Positions 57,016-64,000 of a stretch of 64,000 bases of DNA are shown piece by piece. Source of the stretch: Symsagittifera roscoffensis (lineage: Eukaryota; Xenacoelomorpha; Acoela; Convolutidae); contig NC_087071.1 in assembly GCF_963678635.1 (NCBI RefSeq), positions 3,177,624-3,241,623 on the forward strand. The letters are read 5' to 3'. The position numbers were made by a program, and so were the translations under genes. Each line of letters opens with the position of its first letter. Position 1 is the first letter of the stretch. The notes under the pieces were generated by a model that saw nothing but the letters and a program-made list of their open reading frames with translations, was not told the origin of the DNA and ran no database searches.

Positions 57016-57040
57016 GATCATCAAGGCTCATCCTTGGATC
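57016..57040 (+). other. Leader stem-loop 1
   Basis: GATCATCAAGG can pair with CCTTGGATC, leaving a 2-nt bulge and a 5-nt loop. Paired with an almost identical stem-loop exactly 60 bp downstream. Confidence 0.6.
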
Positions 57041-57075
57041 TTAAATTATTTTCTATTTAATTACATTTAAAACTT

Positions 57076-57100
57076 GATCATCAAGGCCTATCCTTGGATC
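57076..57100 (+). other. Leader stem-loop 2
   Basis: Same stem as at 57016, loop CCTAT instead of CTCAT. The stems are identical and only the loops differ, as for a dimerisation or packaging signal in retroelement RNA. That role is inference. Confidence 0.6.
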
Positions 57101-57616
57101 AAAAAGAACAATTTTGTTCTCCTCCACCCACTTAGCTAGTGTCTAACGACCTCAAACGTCGATTCACTATCCAACCCTTTCTAAAAACACAGGACTAACA
57201 GAAATTTTTGAATAAAACTAATCATTCAAATTAGGATAAACAGTGAAGAACTTCGGTTATTCATCCTTCACTTGATCCCCCCTCTTACCAGACCCAGGAT
57301 AAATCTTAGACTTAGTAAGTTTAAAATAGTATCTAACGAACTACTCGCGTTCTAATTATACCTGAACCTTGTGGATCGATTTACTATTCTCCAACCCTGA
57401 ACACAATCACTACCCTTAAGTAAGATTAAGTAAGTTAACACCTTAGCTTATACTAGCCACGAGAAAGTAAAAAATCATTCTTCGGAATCGAGATACTTTT
57501 CTCCCCAACCCTGAACAAATAGACCCAGGTTAGGCTAACCAAAAAATCGTAAGGACTAACAGTCTAAGAAAATAGAAATCATTTAACAACCTTTTGCATC
57601 CGTCATCCTAAACCTT

Positions 57617-58084
57617 ATGTCATTTAAAAACCTAGGAAATAAACAAACAATCGTTTTACACAATTGTGAAATAGATAACAAAAAATACGATCTTGTAATC
57701 ACACCTCATACACAAACAATTGGATATATCAGAACAAAACGACAAACATTAAAAAGAAAAATAATAACCAAACAAAGACAAATAACACGAAAAAGATTTT
57801 CCAAAAACCGAAACGCATTTTCAGAATCAGAAACCAGCAGTTTAGACGAACTTTATAAATTAAAAGAATCTATAGATAAAAATTGCCCCATTCACGATCA
57901 ATTATATTTTTCCGACTCAGAAACAACTTCAAATTCATCAAAAAGAGGAAAAAGAAGAATAAAAAAACAATATAAACACAAACCAGTACATTTATACAAT
58001 TGGAATCAACCAATTAGATACATCGATAGTTACATATTAACAGTCATCAAACGAAAAAATGAGCTCAACACACACCCCAGGTGA
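57617..58084 (+). CDS. Retrotransposon ORF1, basic 155-aa protein, unknown
   Basis: Starts ATG and ends TGA. Very basic in the middle (TKRQTLKRKIITKQRQITRKR), with two Ser/Glu-rich patches (FSESETSS, FSDSETTSNSS) and another basic run (KRGKRRIKKQYKHK). Such composition suggests nucleic-acid binding or nuclear entry, but no domain is recognised. Its last 26 bases overlap the start of ORF2, which is in the +1 frame. Standard Ty3/gypsy elements have no ORF here. Confidence 0.6.
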   Translation: MSFKNLGNKQTIVLHNCEIDNKKYDLVITPHTQTIGYIRTKRQTLKRKIITKQRQITRKRFSKNRNAFSESETSSLDELYKLKESIDKNCPIHDQLYFSDSETTSNSSKRGKRRIKKQYKHKPVHLYNWNQPIRYIDSYILTVIKRKNELNTHPR

Positions 58085-59027
58085 AGAAAGTCCAGATGAT
58101 GATGATATCTTCCCCTTTATCGTAGATGCAACCACAGATAAAGGACAGCACATATTTTGCAAAAATTTACTCTTAAATTTGTTTGAACCCGGAGTCAGTC
58201 CATGTAAAACAGAGTTCCCAGATGTAAAAATCAAAAGACAAATTATCGATCACTATTTGAAAGATATATGCAACTTAACACAACAATACGGAATCTACTC
58301 CATACAATTCAGCTCACCAAACCAGAATCACAGCAAATATGTAATTCAAACAGACGACCTTGATTTAGAATTCTCAAAAGTATTCTCAGAATATATAAAA
58401 AGCATACAATATCATAACTCACAAAGAGCAAACTCCATATTCACCAATGAAGTTTTTGCAATAATATATAGTTATATCTCGATATTAGAAAACGAAATCC
58501 CAATCTCAAATGTCTCACCGACAGAAACATCTAAACATATAAGAGTACGACATGAAATCACACTACTCTCTAGTTTTCTAAATATAATTAAAGAAAATTT
58601 CACTAAAGATGATGTTTCACAACATACAAAACATGACTTACAAAAAATCTTGGCATGGTTTATAATAGATTATTTCACACATAATCTAGATTTAATTTCA
58701 CAAGCAAGAAAAAATTTTAGACCTCAAAACTCAAACGATGATACTGCCATCACAGAACAGTCAGACTATGTTTGGGACCCCGAATGGTCTCATCCCGCAT
58801 TCATAAACTTCCCACAATCAATCTCAAGTCAAGCAATAAGTACGATATCTTATGTAAGAGATTATGTAAGAGTAATACCATTAAGCATTGATGCAACACC
58901 ATTAAACTATAATACATTTTTACCTGATATGCAAAATAATAGTTTAAACTCCACAATCATACACAATGAAAACCTCAATGAACCTCACCCAGCAAGATAT
59001 CCAGACACCATCACACTTCATAAATGA
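58059..59027 (+). CDS. Retrotransposon ORF2, 322 aa, unknown
   Basis: ATG at 58059 lies inside the end of ORF1. Acidic start (GEESPDDDD), then a mostly helical-looking body of about 200 residues, then a Pro/Asn-rich tail. No cysteine clusters and no membrane segment. It could be the matrix-like N-terminal part of Gag expressed as a separate protein or joined to Gag by frameshifting. It overlaps the Gag frame by 62 bases, again +1. Confidence 0.6.
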   Translation: MSSTHTPGEESPDDDDIFPFIVDATTDKGQHIFCKNLLLNLFEPGVSPCKTEFPDVKIKRQIIDHYLKDICNLTQQYGIYSIQFSSPNQNHSKYVIQTDDLDLEFSKVFSEYIKSIQYHNSQRANSIFTNEVFAIIYSYISILENEIPISNVSPTETSKHIRVRHEITLLSSFLNIIKENFTKDDVSQHTKHDLQKILAWFIIDYFTHNLDLISQARKNFRPQNSNDDTAITEQSDYVWDPEWSHPAFINFPQSISSQAISTISYVRDYVRVIPLSIDATPLNYNTFLPDMQNNSLNSTIIHNENLNEPHPARYPDTITLHK

Positions 59028-60729
59028 AGAAATCGTACAAACAACAACTATACAACAAAGCATTTCACCGATACGTCCAAATTTAACAACACCAAGAAAT
59101 ACAAACCCTTCACAAACACAGGTAACCTTACAATCAACCGTTAAACCTTCGGTTGCCCCAAAATATTCAAACATGGATTATCAGACATACAGACCCATGA
59201 CAATACCGTCAAAGACACGTAAAACGTTCACTAGAAACAATTTTGCAGAACATAATTATAATTACACACATCCATCAAAAACAAATTATCCCCCACGAAA
59301 AAATTTTAATATTTACACAAGATCTCGAAACTGGGATAACCCAATAGCACAAACTAATTCAGTAAATTTTCAAACAAATTTACATCCTTCACAGGATCGT
59401 AGTGAAAACTATCCATTTTTTCAACAAAATAAAAATAAAAAACAAACATCTTATCAAATGGATTACTTATCCTCAGATGATGATTTTTTACAACCAGATA
59501 TTTTTGCACCATATAATCAAGAATATCGTGGACAAGGAGTACAGAAACCACATATAAATCATAGAATTTTTTCCCCACAACCGATAGATACACAAAATCA
59601 ACAACCAATTCAGCAACAAAACCCAATTATTACACAATATTTTCAACCAATTCAGCAACAAAATCCAATGATCACACACTCGTATCAACCGACGCAAATG
59701 CAAAATGAAATACCACTCCCATATTATCTTCAACAACACGAAATAACAAGAAATCAACTTTCAAATTTTTCTCAAATGCCAAATGCAGCAGAATCATTAC
59801 AAATGACAATGAATCCATACCTTATGGGTGGATCATCAATAACATCAAATAAACCTTTAATGGTATTCACAGGAACAGACCCTGAATATTCTGTAGAAGA
59901 CTATTTAAATGCAGTAACAGCAAATTTGATTTTAAATATAGGACCTGAACCAATTAATACGCCACTACATCAAAACTGGATACATCGACGCACAGCGTTG
60001 ATACAAGCAACTTTAGACGGCGCAGCCCAAAAATGGTTTTCAGTATTGCCTCTAGAAATAAAATCAAATTGGAAGAGATTTACACAAGAATTTTCAAAAA
60101 TGTTTGACTCCGAAAGAAACAAACAACAACAAAGAGTTTTATGTAATGAAATTCGCAGATTACCAAATGAAACCATCAAACAATTAGCAGTACGCATCGA
60201 AACACTAGTTCGAAAAGCATATTTTTTAAATACACACGACTATAAAAACACAAAAATGACAGAAATCTTAATGATGACCTTAACACCTCAATTAAGAAAA
60301 ATAGCAATAAAAAAGAGAGCATCCCATCCCTCCTCAATTCGAGAGCCCGATTTAGATATCCGAAAACTAGTAGACAAACTAGAACAAGCAGAAATCACAA
60401 TGAAACTCGAAGAAACAGAAAATCTGAAATTACAATACGTTAACCGAATTGAAACAAATACCACAAATATCAACAATATACAAGAATCAGATACAGACCT
60501 CGTTGAAAAAATCACTGAAATACTCAATATTTATGAAAAACACCCAAACTTTGAAGGCAAACCATCTTTCAAAAAATGGTGTAATTATTGCCGACGATAC
60601 GGACATAGTATTTCTGAATGTAGACAAAAACAACAGGACAATCAAAACAAACCTCAAAAATATAAAGAACCAAATAAATCATTCTATCAATACATGAAGA
60701 AAGATCAAAATCTACCAAACAAGAAATAA
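58966..60729 (+). CDS. gag: Gag (capsid and zinc knuckle)
   Basis: 587 residues. The N-terminal 280 are Gln/Asn/Pro-rich, with QQNP-type repeats at about 205-235. The capsid region, about 295-505, contains FTGTDPEYSVEDYL, GAAQKWFSVLP and WKRFTQEFSKMF, the retrotransposon Gag (PF03732-type) pattern. A CCHC zinc knuckle, CNYCRRYGHSISEC, is at 539-552. It ends TAA at 60727-60729. The downstream frame overlaps from 60698 and is +1. Confidence 0.85.
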   Translation: MKTSMNLTQQDIQTPSHFINEEIVQTTTIQQSISPIRPNLTTPRNTNPSQTQVTLQSTVKPSVAPKYSNMDYQTYRPMTIPSKTRKTFTRNNFAEHNYNYTHPSKTNYPPRKNFNIYTRSRNWDNPIAQTNSVNFQTNLHPSQDRSENYPFFQQNKNKKQTSYQMDYLSSDDDFLQPDIFAPYNQEYRGQGVQKPHINHRIFSPQPIDTQNQQPIQQQNPIITQYFQPIQQQNPMITHSYQPTQMQNEIPLPYYLQQHEITRNQLSNFSQMPNAAESLQMTMNPYLMGGSSITSNKPLMVFTGTDPEYSVEDYLNAVTANLILNIGPEPINTPLHQNWIHRRTALIQATLDGAAQKWFSVLPLEIKSNWKRFTQEFSKMFDSERNKQQQRVLCNEIRRLPNETIKQLAVRIETLVRKAYFLNTHDYKNTKMTEILMMTLTPQLRKIAIKKRASHPSSIREPDLDIRKLVDKLEQAEITMKLEETENLKLQYVNRIETNTTNINNIQESDTDLVEKITEILNIYEKHPNFEGKPSFKKWCNYCRRYGHSISECRQKQQDNQNKPQKYKEPNKSFYQYMKKDQNLPNKK

Positions 60730-61432
60730 TTACTATCCAAACAATCAATCACGAAATTCATCATACAATAGAAATAGAAACTACTCCAATAATCGGAATA
60801 GAAGTTATTCAAACAACCGAAACCAGAATTACCCGAACAATCGATCAAGGAATAACTCATATAATAGATCAAACTATAACAGACCAAACAATAATTACCA
60901 AAACAGATCACGAAATAATTCACAAAATCGACATTCAAGTTATAATAATCGTTATAGAAATTATTCCCAATCACCACACAGGAATAATAACCATTATAAT
61001 AATTCTAACAATCGCCACAGAAGTAGTACACCTAAACATCAAAGAAATATTAATCAAGTACAATCAAACCCAGAATTAACATCAGACCCTCCAGGTATTG
61101 ATGACACAGGAAATAACGAACTACAACTGAATCAAATAAACTGTGAATCATCAGAATCAGAAAGTGATACAGAAAACACTATCTCCATAAATATGATAGC
61201 AGTTGAAAATGATTACGAACCTATTATATATGAACAACCTTTTTCATCACATATTTATGAAAATCAATTAGAACTCCTTCACAATTATTATATTGAACCC
61301 ATCCATTCTACACAAACAACACAAGAAACAAACGAAATTAACACTACAAATCAACCCAATGAGAATGACAAGACAAAATGCTTAAATACAAATCACATCT
61401 ATCAAAACATACAAAAAGAACAACCCAAATAA
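60698..61432 (+). CDS. Asn/Arg-rich Gag-Pol linker frame
   Basis: Open without ATG from after a TGA at 60695-60697; the first in-frame ATG is at 61193. Residues from 60728 are a low-complexity run of Asn, Arg, Ser and Tyr (NYSNNRNRSYSNNRN style), then acidic (SSESESDTENT). It would extend the nucleocapsid after a +1 shift within 60698-60729. It ends in TAA at 61430-61432, in the same frame as protease and RT, so only this one stop separates it from pol. Confidence 0.6.
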   Translation, partial: RKIKIYQTRNNYYPNNQSRNSSYNRNRNYSNNRNRSYSNNRNQNYPNNRSRNNSYNRSNYNRPNNNYQNRSRNNSQNRHSSYNNRYRNYSQSPHRNNNHYNNSNNRHRSSTPKHQRNINQVQSNPELTSDPPGIDDTGNNELQLNQINCESSESESDTENTISINMIAVENDYEPIIYEQPFSSHIYENQLELLHNYYIEPIHSTQTTQETNEINTTNQPNENDKTKCLNTNHIYQNIQKEQPK

Positions 61433-64000
61433 AAAATTTGGACAATACCATTTCTTTTAGAAAATCCAAGAAGCAAAGAATTTCAACCACCAGATCTTGA
61501 AATTGATTTTTTAATTGATTCAGGAGCAGAATCAAATATAATAAACCTTCCCACATGGAATGAAATAAAAACCTTACACCCAAAGCTAACACCTCTTGAA
61601 ACCTCCAGTAAACTAGCAACAGCACAAGGATCAACATTGGTAAACTATGGAAAAATTCAATTATTTCTTCTCCCCACAAGAACAATGGAGCAAAATAAAA
61701 TTTTAACTAAACCATTTAAACAAATATTCCATATCACTGATATTAAACACAATATCATTGGAATACCATTTATCTCTAAATATATACCAACAATCAACAT
61801 ATTAAACAGTAAAATACTAATCAAAGATAAATACACAAAAACAAAAGACACATCCCTAACATTTTTCCAAAGATTAAACAAACAACCACCATTCTTTTCA
61901 AAATTTTATCCAATATATAACCAACAAAGAAAACACCTGAAACCACTATCAGGAAACATATATAATTTTTCAATAAAACAAGTTCACCAATATGATAAAA
62001 AACAAAACAAACAACAACTCTATATGTCAGAGTTTGAATTCAAACCTATCCATAAATTTTTCAAAATCACAATCTCATCCATAAAATATTTGAAAAACTC
62101 GAATTCAGATATTATATCTCTACATGTATACAACAATACACCCTATCAAGTATCATTACCTTTAGGACTTTTAGGCTATTGCGAAACCAACGCTACGATA
62201 TCACCAATACACGAAAAAGAATACCGCGTAAATAATATACTCCAATTATTAGATATTTGTCAATCCACAATTCTTAATGAAGAATTATCCATAAACAATA
62301 TAATAAGTAACGAAAAAAGAAATACGGATTATTTCACAAAAACCCCATATTTCAAACCTACATTCAACATAAGTAACTACGCAGAGAATCAACAGAAATT
62401 TTTAACAATGTTTAACTTCCAACATTCACAAATAACACAAGACGAATTTGATAAATTAGCCAAACAGCTAATCAAATATTCATCAGTCTATGCAACATCC
62501 AAATTTGATGTTGGCAAAATCAGCTCATCACTACATCTCCCATTAAAACCAGATGCAGTTTTCAAAAAACAAAGAGCAAGTAAAGTACCAATTCACTTAA
62601 CCGATAAAGTGAACAAATTACTCGACATTTTAGAACAATACAACATTATATCACCAGTAAATAAAGAAGAACAACCAAAAGGTAACACATTTATCAACCT
62701 TGTTATCATTCTAGCCAAAGGAGAATCATTAAAAATCGTTCTCGACGCTAGATACCTCAACTCACTCATAGATGAATCAAAGTGTAATTGGCCTATTGAA
62801 CCAATACAAGTTATTTTAACAAAAATAAACGGAAAATACTTTACAACCGCAGATATGAATAGTGCATACAATCAAATGCCATTAGATGAACAATCGCGAC
62901 GTTTAACACAATTTGTTATTGGAAACCAACAGTATGAATTCAACCGCTTATTCTATGGAATATCCATAGGACCAGCAGCATTTTCAGCTTTCATGAGCAA
63001 AATTTTTCGACCACTAATACTCAAGAAAAACGCAATCACCTATTTAGACGATGTTTTTATGCAATCACAGACTAAAGAAGAAATGTTCAATGTTTCAGAA
63101 CAATATCACCAAATACTTCAGAACGAAAATCTGAAGGCCGCCCCCGATAAATCACACTTCTTTTTAACACGAGTAAAATTCTTAGGACATAATATAGAAA
63201 GAAAAACAATCACCCCATTAAAATCACGCATTGACGCTATTCAGAAACTCCAACCACCGACAAATAAAAAGAAAATCCAAGAATTCCTTGGAATGCTAAA
63301 CTTTTTAAGCAAATATGTTTATAAAATGCAATTATATCTAAGACCATTCTATAATATACTTAGACAGCAAAACAATTTTGAATGGAATACAGAACATCAA
63401 GCACGATTTGAAGAAATTAAAAAACTTCTAACTGAACAAATTTCGAATACAATTCCAGATCCAAATCAACCATTCTACGCAATGTGCGATGCTTCGAACT
63501 TTGGCATCGGCGCAGCGTTATTACAATCACATAATGGTACAAACAAAATGAACCTTATATCAGCAAATTCTCGATTATTCACTCAAGCAGAGCTAAGACT
63601 CTCAACCCTAATGAGAGAATGTACAGCCATAATCTATACACTTACAGAATATGAATTTCTTATACTTGGATCAAAACATCCAACAGTTCTATTCACAGAT
63701 CACAAACCAATCATTTTTCTCTTCACACAAAAATCCAACCCAACTCACCGAGTTTACAGATTTCAATTAATTCTAATGAAATTTCCAAACTTACATATAG
63801 TTTGGACAGCAGGAAAAAATCTTGCATTACCAGACACATTAAGTCGAAATACACCACCTGAATTACTTACACGTAAAACTACAGTTGAAATACCTAAAAA
63901 TATAAAATTCTACCTTGCAAAAAACGAAACATCACCCCGACTAGAATGCAAATATGCAGTAAAAACTGACGTTGAACAATCACAGATAAATAATCTACAA
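61433..64000 (+). CDS. pol: Pol: protease, reverse transcriptase, RNase H (3' end beyond window)
   Basis: 856 codons without a stop, starting directly after the TAA at 61430 and running off the window. Aspartic protease DFLIDSGAESN at about 61515-61547. RT from about 62510: VLDARYLN, then TADMNSAYNQMP at 62846-62881, RLFYGISIGPAAFS, and the catalytic YLDD at 63041-63052. RNase H: YAMCDASNFGIGAAL at about 63477-63520, FTDHKP at about 63697, LPDTLSRN at about 63829-63852. No ATG lies near the start, so expression as a fusion with upstream frames (readthrough or shift) is expected. Integrase would follow to the right. Confidence 0.9.

Larger units (their letters stand above)
56381..57616 (+). 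other. Structured 5' leader of the retrotransposon
   Basis: Long untranslated region. Besides two stem-loops (57016-57040, 57076-57100), it has three diverged repeats ending CCAACCCT(T/G) near 57175, 57395 and 57505. A possible upstream ORF is at 56451-56684. Confidence 0.6.
55953..64000 (+). mobile_element. Ty3/gypsy-like LTR retrotransposon (copy 2), 5' LTR to RNase H
   Basis: Has LTR, primer-binding site, a 1.25-kb leader, two ORFs of unknown function, Gag, protease, RT and RNase H, and runs off the window before integrase. The RT-RNase H order and the LPDTLSRN end of RNase H are those of Metaviridae (Ty3/gypsy). The plus strand is strongly rich in A and poor in G throughout the coding region, unlike the flanks. 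The pol frame is open for more than 2.5 kb, so the copy is young or active recently. Confidence 0.9.

Noticed and set aside
58944-61881. Several minus-strand frames opposite the retrotransposon
   Set aside because: Shadows of the strongly A-rich coding strand; Tyr/Phe/Val-rich with no motifs.

Overview
This window looks like a repeat-dense, AT-rich piece of an invertebrate animal nuclear genome. It shows spliceosomal introns of 154 and 169 bp (GTTAGT/GTAAGT donors, CTCTAG/TTTCAG acceptors), a Polinton/Maverick, a Ty3/gypsy-like LTR element, BEL/Pao remains and an assembly gap of 200 Ns at 35169-35368. No host housekeeping gene, tRNA, rRNA or CRISPR was recognised. The species cannot be named from the sequence.

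Left edge (1-948): the 3' end of an LTR retrotransposon, with its 411-bp LTR at 538-948. The same family reappears at 55953-64000 in the same orientation with its 5' LTR and most of its coding region, so the window is bracketed by two copies about 55 kb apart.

949-12180: two repeat types alternate, A (949, 5957 and a diverged copy from 8787) and B (2341, 3836, 7388). A units carry a decayed BEL/Pao reverse transcriptase segment. The third A unit runs on into matching remains of BEL/Pao RNase H and integrase (10470-12110), so 8787-12180 appears to be one fossil BEL/Pao element whose RT part was also copied upstream together with B. B units carry a 22-bp perfect palindrome that stays perfect between copies through paired changes.

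12301-33485: nested segmental duplications. A P-Q-R block (12301-18445) is repeated at 18459-26912 with an internal deletion and a 2293-bp tandem expansion of Q. This runs into a 1.21-kb tandem array (T, three full copies plus a fragment) and a 555-bp unit (U) present twice. Elements ending in GGTCAACCCG (V) flank the second U copy. I see no convincing genes here.

35369-44600: the right part of a Polinton, starting in the gap. It holds a truncated adenain-type cysteine protease, two minus-strand genes (one with a HUH-like H-Y-H motif, one PC4-like), an unrecognised 223-aa gene, and a three-exon protein-primed family B DNA polymerase with all exonuclease and polymerase motifs but one in-frame TAG. 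It ends in a G/C-tract hairpin and AGTATACT. Integrase, packaging ATPase and capsid genes are not in the window.

44601-53110: three copies of a repeat W. Two carry an identical small PHD-finger reading frame, and the third copy looks like a gene-conversion mosaic. A 0.95-kb fold-back element follows at 53440-54395.

55953-64000: a Ty3/gypsy-like element with LTR, primer-binding site, a 1.25-kb structured leader and then four reading frames, each shifted +1 from the one before and overlapping it: a basic 155-aa ORF, a 322-aa ORF, Gag, and an Asn/Arg-rich stretch leading to protease-RT-RNase H. The last frame is open to the window edge apart from one TAA just before the protease.
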